DNA of 64,000 nucleotides from APNM01 sp040361335 (GTDB lineage Bacteria; Pseudomonadota; Gammaproteobacteria; Nevskiales; Salinisphaeraceae). The first letter of the stretch is position 1; every line of letters begins with the position of its first letter. Where the stretch lies: the NCBI RefSeq assembly GCF_040361335.1, contig NZ_APNM01000006.1, positions 160,020-224,019 of the forward strand. Reading direction: 5' to 3'. Under the pieces are notes generated by a model, which saw nothing but the letters and a program-made list of their open reading frames with translations, did not search any database and had not been told where the DNA came from. A program made the position numbers and the translations under genes. Below are positions 20,503-30,409 of this stretch, piece after piece.

Positions 20503-20877
20503 CTAGCGGTTGACGATCATGGCCAGCCAATAACAACCCAGGCAGGCCACGTATGTAGTCAGTACGGGCAGGAAATGCTCCCCGAACGCCAATGCGGCGA
20601 CCAGGAACATGGCGGCGGTCAGCGCGAGCTTGCCGAGCTCGCCGAGGTACAGCGACCGCGCCACCCGTTTCGGCGAGGCGTCGGTTCCGTACCGCAACAA
20701 ACGCCTCGCAAAGTAAAGCCCCGGCACCACTGCTATCAGCGCTCCGAAGAGCGCCGCCGCGCCGCTTGATCCGCCGCGCGCGGCTTGCCACACGGTGGCG
20801 AGCGCCGCGCCGACGCCCGCCTGCGCCGTGAACAGGGCCAGGGCCAATTGCATTCCTCGCAGTCGGGGCCGCCTCAT
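20503..20877 (-). CDS. atpI: ATP synthase assembly protein I
   Basis: A 124-residue protein with four predicted hydrophobic segments and the conserved GALIAVVPGLYFARR motif between helices 2 and 3. AtpI helps assemble the c-ring and may carry Mg2+. It is the first gene of the atp operon, as in many gammaproteobacteria. A very good promoter (TTGACC, 17 bp, TATAGT) lies 61-89 bases upstream. Confidence 0.9.
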   Translation of the reverse strand: MRRPRLRGMQLALALFTAQAGVGAALATVWQAARGGSSGAAALFGALIAVVPGLYFARRLLRYGTDASPKRVARSLYLGELGKLALTAAMFLVAALAFGEHFLPVLTTYVACLGCYWLAMIVNR

Positions 20878-20937
20878 GGTCCTCTCCGATGTGCCGGGCG
20901 GACCTCATCCCCTGGCGCCCCAGGCTGCGGGCGCGAG

Positions 20938-20966
20938 ACTATAAAGGAGTCACCCATCAGGGTCAA
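20938..20966 (-). promoter_or_regulatory. Sigma-70 promoter of the atp operon
   Basis: On the - strand TTGACC (20966-20961) and TATAGT (20943-20938) are separated by exactly 17 bases. The -10 box lies about 60 bases upstream of the atpI start. It is the best sigma-70 match noticed in the window and fits strong expression of ATP synthase. Confidence 0.75.
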
Positions 20967-21080
20967 TTACGCGCAGCGCGATCCCTGCCCGCGGCAGGCG
21001 TGCCACGAGCGGCGCAACGGCGTCCCGGCGGACAAGGCTTATTGTCGGTACCAATCCAGGCCGGCGGCCCGGCGCTCATT

Positions 21081-21947
21081 TCATTTCAGGCGGCGCACCA
21101 GCTCGTCGAGCCCTTCGGCGTCGCCGTACTCGATCACGACCCGGCCGCCGCGCCCCCCGCGACCGGGCTTGATCGCCACCGCGGTACCCAACGACGCGCT
21201 CAGGTCGCTTTCCAACCGCGCCAGCCGCGGGCTGCGCGTGGCGCGCTCGCGGCGCGGGGTGTCGGAACCCTCCAGCGCGGCCTTCACCAGGGCCTCGGTG
21301 GCCCGCACGGTCAGCCCCCGGGCCACGACCTTCTCGGCCAGCGGGCCCTGCTGCTCCTTGGGCAACGCCAGCAGCGCGCGGGCATGGCCCATCTCCAGCC
21401 GCCGCTGGCGCAGCAGATCCTGGACCGTGTCGTCCAGTTCGGCCAGCCGCAGCAGGTTGGAGACGGCCGCGCGCGAGCGGCCCACGGCCTCCGCGCATTG
21501 AGCGTGGGTCATCTTGCAGTCGCGGATCAAGCGGCGCAGGGCCGCGCCCTCTTCCAGCGGATTGAGGTCCTCGCGCTGGATGTTCTCGATCAGAGCCACG
21601 GCCATGGCGATCTCGTCGCCGATCTCGCGCACCACCGCGGGCACGGTCTCGCGACCGGCGATGCGCGCGGCGCGCCAGCGGCGCTCGCCGGCGATGATCT
21701 CGTAGCCGCTGCCGTCCGGCCGCACCACCAGCGGCTGAAGCACGCCCTGGGTGCGGATCGACTGCGCCAGCGATTCCAGGGCGTCGGTGTCGATCTCGGT
21801 GCGCGGCTGATAGCGACCGGGGTGCAGGTCGTCCAGCGCCAGCTCGTGCAGCTCGCCGGCGGCCGCCGCCTCGTCGGCGTCCGGCGCCAGGTCGCCGCCG
21901 AGCAGGGCGTCCAGCCCGCGTCCGAGGCCGCGTTTCTTAGCCGCCAT
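21081..21947 (-). CDS. parB: Chromosome partitioning protein ParB
   Basis: A 288-residue CTPase and parS-binding protein. The N-terminal KKRGLGRGLDALLG box contacts ParA. The CTP-binding motif GERRWRAAR comes next, then the helix-turn-helix (MTHAQCAEAVGRSRAAVSNL), and the C-terminal dimerisation domain ends RGGRVVIEYGDAEGLDELVR. ParB spreads from parS near the origin and loads SMC. Its start overlaps the parA gene by 11 bases. No intact parS was found in the window. Confidence 0.97.
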   Translation of the reverse strand: MAAKKRGLGRGLDALLGGDLAPDADEAAAAGELHELALDDLHPGRYQPRTEIDTDALESLAQSIRTQGVLQPLVVRPDGSGYEIIAGERRWRAARIAGRETVPAVVREIGDEIAMAVALIENIQREDLNPLEEGAALRRLIRDCKMTHAQCAEAVGRSRAAVSNLLRLAELDDTVQDLLRQRRLEMGHARALLALPKEQQGPLAEKVVARGLTVRATEALVKAALEGSDTPRRERATRSPRLARLESDLSASLGTAVAIKPGRGGRGGRVVIEYGDAEGLDELVRRLK

Positions 21948-22737
21948 GCGAGGTCTCCGTGTTGCGTTGCCCGTCCCGCGCCCGCGCCAGCACCTCGTCC
22001 GCCAGGGCCCGGTAGGCCTTCGCCCCGGCCGCGGAGGCGTCGTAATCGAGGGCGGGCAGGCCGTGGCTGGGGGCCTCGGCCAGGCGCACGTTGCGGGGGA
22101 TGATGGTCTCGTAGACCTGCTCGCCGAAATGGCTCAACAGTTGCGCGGAGACGTCCCCCGACAACCGGTTGCGCGGGTCGTACATGGTGCGCAACAGCCC
22201 CTCGATCCGCAGGCGCGGATTGATCACGGCCCGCACCTTCTCGATGGTGTCCATCAGCGCCGTCAGCCCCTCCAGGGCATAGTACTCGCACTGCATCGGG
22301 ATCAGCACGCCGTCGCAGGCGGACAGGGCGTTGACCGTGAGCATCGACAGCGCCGGCGGGCAATCGGCGATCACGTAGTCGTAGCGGCCGCGCGCATCCC
22401 GCAAGGCTTCCGAGAGCGCCAGCTCGCCGTTGCGCCGGCGACGCAGCCCGACCTCCGCCGCGGTCATGTCGCCGTTGGCCGGCAGCAGGTCGAAGCGCCC
22501 GTCCAGCACCGGCCGCACCGCCTCGCCGAGACTGCGCTCGCCGAGCAGCACGTCGCAGCCGGTGAGCTTGAGGCCCGCCTTGTCGACGCCCACGCCCATG
22601 GTGGCATTGCCCTGGGCATCCATGTCCACGAGCAGCACGCGCTGGCCGGCCGCCGCCAGGCTGGCGGCCAGGTTGATGCTGGTGGTGGTCTTGCCGACCC
22701 CCCCTTTCTGGTTCGCGACCGCGATAACTCTGGCCAT
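21937..22737 (-). CDS. parA: Chromosome partitioning ATPase ParA (Soj)
   Basis: A 266-residue deviant-Walker ATPase. KGGVGKTT near residue 10, the VLLVDMDAQGN strand and the DCPPALSMLT motif are present. It forms the nucleoid-bound gradient that moves ParB-parS complexes. It lies 58 bases after rsmG and overlaps parB by 11 bases. This parAB-rsmG arrangement is the common one near bacterial origins. Confidence 0.97.
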   Translation of the reverse strand: MARVIAVANQKGGVGKTTTSINLAASLAAAGQRVLLVDMDAQGNATMGVGVDKAGLKLTGCDVLLGERSLGEAVRPVLDGRFDLLPANGDMTAAEVGLRRRRNGELALSEALRDARGRYDYVIADCPPALSMLTVNALSACDGVLIPMQCEYYALEGLTALMDTIEKVRAVINPRLRIEGLLRTMYDPRNRLSGDVSAQLLSHFGEQVYETIIPRNVRLAEAPSHGLPALDYDASAAGAKAYRALADEVLARARDGQRNTETSHGG

Positions 22738-22795
22738 AAGGCGTGTGAGGGTATCTTTTTCCCTGTTATCTGTAACCTGTCGTCCGCGACCTTGC

Positions 22796-23457
22796 CTACA
22801 GCAGCCCCGGCCCCAGCACGACGATATGCCGCTCGGCGTCCAGGCCGGGCACCGTCACCGCGGCCGATTCCAGCACCCGAAAGCCGGCCGGCAGCGCCGC
22901 CAGCTCGGCGGCCGGGTCGCGCCCTTTCATCAGGACGAAGCGCCCGTCCGGCGCGCACAGGTGGCCCGCCAGCCGCACCGCCTCGTCGGCCGCCGCGAAG
23001 GCGCGGCAGACCACCGTGTCGAAGCCCCTGGCGGGTCGGTAGTCCTCGCTGCGCCGCTGCACGACATCGACGTTATCCAGCGCCAGGGTACGCACGACGT
23101 GCCGCAGGAAGGCCGCCTTCTTGCCGTTGGACTCGACTAGCGTGAACGACTTGCGCGGCAGTGCCAGCGCCAGCGGGATGCCCGGCAGGCCGGCCCCGCT
23201 GCCGATGTCGGCGACGCTGTCTCCGGCGATGTAGGGCGCCGCCGCCAGGCTGTCCAGCAGGTGGCGCACCACCATGTCCGCCGGCTTGCGCACCGCGGTG
23301 AGGTTGTAGGTGCGGTTCCAGGATTCGAGCTGTTTGAGGTAGTCGATCAGGGTCTCGCGCGCGGCCGGCGAGGTGCGCACGCGCAGGGCCCGCGCGCCCT
23401 CGGTCAGGCGCTTGAGGCAGCCTTCCCAGTCCACCGTCGCCCGCGGCGTGTCGACCG

Positions 23458-23461
<4 letters not shown>
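22796..23461 (-). CDS. rsmG: 16S rRNA (guanine-N7)-methyltransferase G
   Basis: A 221-residue SAM-dependent enzyme that methylates G527 of 16S rRNA. YNLTAVRKPADMVVRHLLDS, the SAM loop VADIGSGAGLPGIPLA and LVESNGKKAAFLRHV are the family signatures. The GTG at 23461 overlaps the glnS stop by four bases (GTGA) and follows GGGAGGG, so it was chosen over the longer open frame running back into glnS. The usual upstream partner mnmG is absent; translation is instead coupled to glnS. Confidence 0.95.
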
Positions 23462-25158
<1,697 letters not shown>

Positions 25159-25208
25159 GATGCAGAGGCCTCGTCCCAGCCGGACCGCGGTGGAAATCCA
25201 GGCCGCGC

Positions 25209-25237
25209 ATTATAGAGAAACTGGCCGGCGACCTTTA
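25209..25237 (-). promoter_or_regulatory. Candidate promoter of glnS-rsmG-parAB
   Basis: A perfect TATAAT (25214-25209 on the - strand) lies about 50 bases before the glnS ATG. The -35 region at 17-bp spacing (TAAAGG) is weak, so activity rests on the -10 box. Confidence 0.5.
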
Positions 25238-25268
25238 TCCGCGGCCGCCGGCCGGGGCGAGAAACGCG

Positions 25269-26771
25269 CTATGCGGCCTGCTGCTTCCGCGGGCGCACCT
25301 CGCGGTCGAACGCCAGGTAGCCGTCCTCGATCGGCTCCTCCAGGAGGATCTTGCGGTCGCGCAGGTAATGGTTGAGCACGCGCCACGGCAGCTTCCTGCC
25401 CTGGCGCGGCAGGCGGTGGCTGGCGCGCCGCACGTAGCCCGCGCTCAGGGAATCCAGCACCGAGGTGTCCTCCTCGGCGCAGCCCTCCTCGTCGCGCGGC
25501 GTGGCCGAGACATAACCCTCGGCGTCCATGTGGTTGAGCAGGCGGCAGATGTACTTGGCGGCGATGTCCGCCTTCAGGGTCCAGGAGGCATTGGTGTAGC
25601 CGAAGATCACCGCCAGATTGGGCGCGTCCTCGATCAGCACGCCCTTGTAGGTCATGACCTCGTTCGGCGGGCGGGTCTCGCCGTCGACCGCGATCTCCAT
25701 GCCGCCCATGAGCTGGACCTCCAGGCCGGTGGCGGCGATCACGATGTCCGCCTCCAGGGTCTTGCCCGAGCGCAGGCGGATGCCGTCCTCGGTGAAGGTG
25801 TCGATGTGGTCCGTGACGACGGAGGCCCGGCCCTCGCGCAGGACCTTGAACAGGTCGGCGTCGGGCACCGCGCACAGCCGCTCGTCCCAGGGGTTGTAGC
25901 TGGGCGAGAAGTGGCGCATATCGAAATCCTTGCCCAACTGCTTGCGCACGCCGCGCATCAGCAACCAGCGCATGAACCGCGGGTAGCGCTGGGAGGCCGT
26001 GTACAGGATCCGTTGCAGACGGATGTTGCGCCGCCGCGCCATGGCGAACACCCAGTCGTCGGGCAGGATACGCTTGAGCCAGGCCGAGATCTTGTCGAAC
26101 GCCGGCAACGAGATGATGTACGAGGGCGAACGCTGCAGCATGGTGATGTGGCCGGTATCCGGCGCCATCGCCGGCACCAGCGTCATCGCCGTGGCGCCGC
26201 TGCCGATCACCACCACGCGCTTGCCCTCGTAGTCCAGACCCTCGGGCCAGTTCTGGGGATGGACCACGGTTCCGCGGTAGCGCTCGATGCCGGGGAATTC
26301 GGGCATGTAGCCCGCGTCGTAGCGATAGTAGCCGGTACACAGGACCAGGTAGTGGCAGCGGTAATGGCGGGTCTCGCCGCTGGGCTCGTGGACCGCGGTC
26401 AGGGTCCAGCGGGCCTCCTCGCTCGACCAGTCGGCGCGGGTGATGCGCAGGCCGAAGCGGATCTTGTCCTCGACGCCGTACTCGCGCGCGGTCTCCGCCA
26501 CATAGTTGCGGATCGACGGGCCGTCGGCCAGCACCTTGGGCTCGTGCCAGGGCCGGAACTCGTAGCCGAAGCTGAACATGTCCGAGTCGGAGCGGATGCC
26601 GGGATAGCGGAACAGGTCCCAGGTGCCGCCGATCGCCTGCCGGCGCTCCAGGATCGCGAACGACTTGCCCGGCGACTCCATCTGCAGATGGCAGGCCATG
26701 CCGACGCCGGACAGGCCGGCGCCCACGATCAGCACGTCGAATTCCTCGGGGTTGGTCTCCTCAGCGGCCAT
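25269..26771 (-). CDS. Flavin-dependent monooxygenase, Baeyer-Villiger type
   Basis: A 500-residue FAD/NADPH class B monooxygenase. The N-terminal FAD motif VGAGLSGVGMA, the fingerprint YRGTVVHPQNWPEG (a Y for F variant of FxGxxxHxxxW) and the NADPH motif VIGSGATAMTLVPA are visible in order. Such enzymes insert oxygen next to a ketone or oxidise S and N atoms; the AlmA-like and EthA-like groups look similar. The ATG at 26771, with GAGG ten bases upstream, was preferred to one five codons earlier. It is probably transcribed alone. The substrate is unknown; long-chain ketone or alkane metabolism is possible. Confidence 0.85.
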   Translation of the reverse strand: MAAEETNPEEFDVLIVGAGLSGVGMACHLQMESPGKSFAILERRQAIGGTWDLFRYPGIRSDSDMFSFGYEFRPWHEPKVLADGPSIRNYVAETAREYGVEDKIRFGLRITRADWSSEEARWTLTAVHEPSGETRHYRCHYLVLCTGYYRYDAGYMPEFPGIERYRGTVVHPQNWPEGLDYEGKRVVVIGSGATAMTLVPAMAPDTGHITMLQRSPSYIISLPAFDKISAWLKRILPDDWVFAMARRRNIRLQRILYTASQRYPRFMRWLLMRGVRKQLGKDFDMRHFSPSYNPWDERLCAVPDADLFKVLREGRASVVTDHIDTFTEDGIRLRSGKTLEADIVIAATGLEVQLMGGMEIAVDGETRPPNEVMTYKGVLIEDAPNLAVIFGYTNASWTLKADIAAKYICRLLNHMDAEGYVSATPRDEEGCAEEDTSVLDSLSAGYVRRASHRLPRQGRKLPWRVLNHYLRDRKILLEEPIEDGYLAFDREVRPRKQQAA

Positions 26772-27111
26772 ACCGCACCTCGTCATGTCTCGTCGTTATC
26801 ATCCCATTATGCCCCGCACACGGGTGGCGACGCCAAGCATCCCCAGCAAGCGCACGCCCTGGACACTGACCCGACAATCGTCAGTCAGGCCAACTCCGCC
26901 CAGTGCCTGTCATTTCGGGCATGATCGACGACCGGTTCGAGGGCCTGTCCGCAGTTGTCCCCGGACATCGTGGCTGCTGGCGCGGCCTGGGCCATCGCCT
27001 AAATTCTCGCGATCGTCCGTCACAGCTCGGGATCTCGAATCCGAACTCATCCGCCAGGCGCCGGACCAGCGCCCGCTCGATGACGTTTTCGGATATGACT
27101 ATCGCCACCGT
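26772..27111. other. Non-coding gap, possible remnant of a gene start on the - strand
   Basis: No convincing gene. A short - strand frame (27108-26881, 75 residues) begins MAIVISENVIERALVRRL and continues ADEFGFEI before losing protein character. That opening resembles the N-terminus of type I restriction R subunits, so it may be a decayed fragment next to the Fic module. Similarity is from memory and weak. Confidence 0.25.
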
Positions 27112-27699
27112 TTATCGCGAATCGTCCCTGAACAGCCGCAACAGCGGACCATAGTCACCGGCATCCGCCGCCCTCAGCGCCCCGATATACGCATCGCGAT
27201 GTTCGCTATCAGCCAGCAATCCGTTGCCGCCCCACGAAATGGGGCGGGCGCCAAGTTCATGCACCAGCAGCGCGTCGGCCAGAATCCGCGCGTGGCGGCC
27301 GTTGCCGTTGGGGAACAGATGTATCCAGACCAGGCGGTGATGGAACCGGAGCGCCAGCTCGGTGGGCGTCCAGGTTTCATGATCGATCCAGAACCGGCAA
27401 TCGTCCAGCAGGTTTCGAAGCCGGACGGCGATCTGCTCCGGCGCCACGCCGATATTCTTCTCATTGAGCCGGAACGTGCCCGCCCACGTCCAGACTCGGC
27501 CGAACAGCCGCCGGTGCAACTCGCGCACGAAGCCCTCGCTCAGCACCTCCGGCCCGCGCTGTCGGCCGAGCCAAACCATGCCGTCCTGGATGTTCGCCTG
27601 CTCCATCCGGTCCAACTCGGCACGGGTCTCGATATGCCCGAAGCGCAGACCCCGGGTTTCGTCGGGATCGAGCGGGGTGGCGCCGTAGGGCTCAGTCAT
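27112..27699 (-). CDS. Fic-family protein, mobile mystery protein B
   Basis: A 195-residue Fic/DOC protein. The active-site loop HLFPNGNGRHAR has the catalytic H127 and the phosphate-binding NGNGR at 131-135, so it should be able to transfer AMP (or a related group) to a target protein. The flanking signature (WTWAGTFRLNEKNIG, with Fic domain helices) matches the family named mobile mystery protein B, which travels with mobile mystery protein A. It overlaps that gene by eight bases, antitoxin first. Toxin function is inferred from the Fic family and gene pairing. Confidence 0.88.
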   Translation of the reverse strand: MTEPYGATPLDPDETRGLRFGHIETRAELDRMEQANIQDGMVWLGRQRGPEVLSEGFVRELHRRLFGRVWTWAGTFRLNEKNIGVAPEQIAVRLRNLLDDCRFWIDHETWTPTELALRFHHRLVWIHLFPNGNGRHARILADALLVHELGARPISWGGNGLLADSEHRDAYIGALRAADAGDYGPLLRLFRDDSR

Positions 27700-28177
27700 T
27701 GTCCCGGAGCGGGTCCCAGAGGTCGCGTGGCATCTCGTCCAGCAGCCGCCTCTTCAGCCGCTTGATCTCGGCCGCCGTGTCGGTCTCGCCGAGTTGCTGC
27801 GCCTCCAGCGCCATGTGCACGGCAGCATCTTCCACGATCTGCCGCGCCCGCCGTTCGGCCTGGAGCTCGATCAGGTCCTCGATGGATCGGCCTTCCGGCG
27901 GCACGATGGCGTAGACGAACCGACAGCCCATGGCCGCCGCCGCCTCGCGCATGGATTTGAGCGTGGCTCGCCCTTCACGCTCATAGCGCTGCATGTTCGC
28001 CGCCCACGTGCGCCCACCGCCCACACGACGGCTGAGCGCCGCGCCGGACATGCCCAACGCGGTACGCACGGTGCGTATCCAGCCCTGCCTGGGCACGCGC
28101 ACACGCGCCGCCGCGGCCGCCTCATCGACTTGCCGCCGGGTCTGCTCGCGTTCCAGTGTCTTCGTGCTGTCGCTCAT
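27692..28177 (-). CDS. Mobile mystery protein A, HTH antitoxin/repressor
   Basis: A 161-residue protein with a central XRE-like helix-turn-helix (about 34-75: IRTVRTALGMSGAALSRRVG, then ANMQRYEREGRATLKSMREAA). It matches mobile mystery protein A, the constant partner of the downstream Fic protein. Three palindromic sites with identical 32-bp spacing lie directly upstream, the first three bases from the start codon; this protein is their likely ligand. It would repress its own promoter and neutralise the Fic partner. The pair is known from mobile elements and islands, in line with the changed composition beyond it. Confidence 0.85.
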   Translation of the reverse strand: MSDSTKTLEREQTRRQVDEAAAAARVRVPRQGWIRTVRTALGMSGAALSRRVGGGRTWAANMQRYEREGRATLKSMREAAAAMGCRFVYAIVPPEGRSIEDLIELQAERRARQIVEDAAVHMALEAQQLGETDTAAEIKRLKRRLLDEMPRDLWDPLRDND

Positions 28178-28179
28178 TG

Positions 28180-28261
28180 GTTCTCACATACGAGAACATT
28201 AACAACTATATGATCTCATATATGAGAACAAATAGCACGAAAGATTCTCATATAAGAGAAC
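28180..28261. promoter_or_regulatory. Three operator palindromes at exact 32-bp spacing
   Basis: Palindromes with consensus (G/A)TTCTC-ATATA-like-GAGAAC occur at 28180-28197, 28212-28229 and 28244-28261. Their centres (28188.5, 28220.5, 28252.5) are 32 bp apart, about three helical turns, so all three lie on one face of the DNA. Together they cover the promoter region of the mobile mystery A/B operon. Confidence 0.8.
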
Positions 28262-28855
28262 CAAGCCTCTGCAAAACGTAGCGAGCGAAGGCAGGTTGGT
28301 CGCCACCGGAGCGCAGGAAGCGCTGCGTGTGTGCGAATACGTGAGCCCTCTTTCGGAAAGAGGGCGCACCGCCGGCGGCCAAGATGCCGAGCGCAATCGT
28401 TGTGCAGAGGTCTGAGAAAGTCAGAGGGCAGCCTGGCGCATACCGGACGGGAGCCGGATGTCCCTGTTCTCGACCGAGAGCTTGTCAGAGATCAGACGGT
28501 CGGAGAGGAGATGCGGTTCTGCTGCGGATTTGCATTCTGTGCAACCAGCGGTTCCATCGGATCGTTCGCGATCTCGGTCAGCGGCTTCTCGACGCATGCC
28601 CTTGAGCCCTGGTATCCAACGAGATCCAAGAAGTCACGAACCGGGACCTATCGGAACTTTCCGGACATACCGAGTCCGGCGCCGCCCTGCTTACGGGTGG
28701 TCCCTCGCCCCCTCCGGTCCGGGCAAAATCCCGTATCGAGCGGCGACGGCGCTCGTTGCCCGTTCTTATATTCGCGCCAACGATCGTTTAGTATCACGCC
28801 CCCGCTGAAGGGCCGCCTCCGGCGCCCACCCCGACAATCAGAGGAATGCATTGCT
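28262..28855. other. Non-coding region upstream of prpD with a strong hairpin
   Basis: No supported gene in about 590 bases; an open frame runs through part of it into prpD but lacks protein character. A near-perfect hairpin (GCCCTCTTT / AAAGAGGGC, 28345-28365) lies close to the operators. AT-rich patches near 28767-28795 (TTATATT, TAGTAT) may hold the prpD promoter. Confidence 0.4.
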
Positions 28856-30409
28856 ATGACCGCCACGATCCACACCGTCAAGGCAGAAAAGACCAGCGGA
28901 GACCTCGCCCGCGAGGAACAGTTGGCCTGGAAGCTGGCCGAGCTCGCCACCCGGGCGAAGGACGCCCCGCAGGACGACGAGGCCGTGGCGATGGCCAAGA
29001 ACCGGATCATCGACAACGCGGCGATCGCCCTGGGCGCGGCGAACGAGACGGCGGTCAAGGTGGCACGCGCCGACGCGCTGGCCTCCAAGGGCACGGGCAA
29101 GGCCACGATCTGGGGGCTGGAGGACAAGTTCGCGCCGCTGCCGGCGGCCTTCGCCAACGCCGTGGCCGTGCGCTTCCTGGATAACGACGACTGCTACCTG
29201 GCGGCCGAGTACTCCCACCCGGACGACAACATCTCCCCGATCATCGCGGTGGGCCAGCATCTCGGCGTGCACGGCGCCGACATCCTGCGCGGCATCGTGG
29301 TGGCCTACGAGGTGCACGTGGCGCTGGTCGGCACGGGCGACGGCACCGGCATCTGCCTGCACAAGCACAAGGTCGACCACATGACGCATATCGCCGCGGG
29401 CACGGCGGCAGGCATCGCCTCCATGCTGGGGCTGACCACCGAGCAGGCCTATCACGCCATCAACTTCGCCGTGCACAACGCCATTTCCTCCCGGCAGTCG
29501 CGCAAGGGCGACATCGGCGCGCAGAAGGAATTCGTGCCCGGCTTCTCCGCGGAGATCGCCATCAAGGCGGTGAACCACGCCACGCACGGCCTCAAGGGAC
29601 CCAACCCGGTCTACGAAGGCGTGGACAGCATCATCCGCCGCTTCCTGAACGGCCGGGACGACGAGAACGCCGTCTACAAGGTCGAGCTGGCCGAACCGGG
29701 GGTCGATCCGCTGCGCAACATCCTGAAGACCTACCCCAAGCAGTACGCCTTCGAATACCAGGGTCAGGCGATCATCGACCTGGCGCTGCAATTGCGCGAG
29801 CAGCTACCCAAGAAGGGCGACGGCGTGGACCTCGACCAGATCGGGAAGATCGTGCTGGAAACCAGCCATCACACGCACCACGTGATCGGCACGGGCGCCA
29901 ACGACCCGCAGAAGATCGACCCGGATTCGCCCCGCGGCACGCTGGACCACAGCATCATGTTCGCCATCGCCCGCTGCATCCAGACCGGCGAGTTCCACAA
30001 GGACCGCGCCTACCAGATGACCCAGGCCGAGAAGAACGAACTGCGCCAGCTGATGGCCCGCATCGAGACGCAGTTCGACCAGCACTGGGAAGACCTGTAC
30101 CACGACCAGGATCCGAACGTGCAGGCCTATGGCGGCCGCATGATCGTGACCCTGGCCGACGGCAGCGAGGTCGCGGACGAGAAGACCCGCGCCAACGCCC
30201 ACCCCGGCGGCGACACTCCCTGGCAGCGCCCCGACTACGAGGCCAAGCTCGCCGATTACACCAAGGATCTGGTCTCGGATGCCGAACGCGCCCGCTTCAT
30301 CGAGGCCGTCAACGGCATGGATAGCCTCTCGGGCGAGGAACTGGCGACCGTGAACCTGATCGTGGACAACGGTCGCCTGGAGGCGCCGGAGACGCGCGGC
30401 ATTTACTAG
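28856..30409 (+). CDS. prpD: 2-methylcitrate dehydratase, MmgE/PrpD family
   Basis: A 517-residue protein of the MmgE/PrpD family. Recognisable parts are AKNRIIDNAAIALGA near the start, the AVRFLDNDDCYLA and EYSHPDDNISPIIAVGQ region, MTHIAAGTAAGIASMLGL and SSRQSRKGDIGAQKEF. PrpD removes water from 2-methylcitrate in the propionyl-CoA (methylcitrate) pathway. The ATG at 28856 follows GAGGAA. It is somewhat longer than the typical 480 residues. The partner prpC lies 9 kb away beyond the accessory stretch, and no prpB or acnD is adjacent, so a specialised MmgE/PrpD role is also possible. Confidence 0.88.
   Translation: MTATIHTVKAEKTSGDLAREEQLAWKLAELATRAKDAPQDDEAVAMAKNRIIDNAAIALGAANETAVKVARADALASKGTGKATIWGLEDKFAPLPAAFANAVAVRFLDNDDCYLAAEYSHPDDNISPIIAVGQHLGVHGADILRGIVVAYEVHVALVGTGDGTGICLHKHKVDHMTHIAAGTAAGIASMLGLTTEQAYHAINFAVHNAISSRQSRKGDIGAQKEFVPGFSAEIAIKAVNHATHGLKGPNPVYEGVDSIIRRFLNGRDDENAVYKVELAEPGVDPLRNILKTYPKQYAFEYQGQAIIDLALQLREQLPKKGDGVDLDQIGKIVLETSHHTHHVIGTGANDPQKIDPDSPRGTLDHSIMFAIARCIQTGEFHKDRAYQMTQAEKNELRQLMARIETQFDQHWEDLYHDQDPNVQAYGGRMIVTLADGSEVADEKTRANAHPGGDTPWQRPDYEAKLADYTKDLVSDAERARFIEAVNGMDSLSGEELATVNLIVDNGRLEAPETRGIY

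Noticed and set aside
20984..20998. CCTGCC-CGC-GGCAGG hairpin between parB and atpI as a parB terminator
   Set aside because: The stem is only six pairs with no T-run and lies behind the atp promoter, so it is weak evidence for termination.
28331..28855. An upstream extension of the prpD frame by about 175 codons
   Set aside because: The extension is Arg/Pro/Ser-rich noise, and the true start at 28856 has a ribosome site and matches the family N-terminus.
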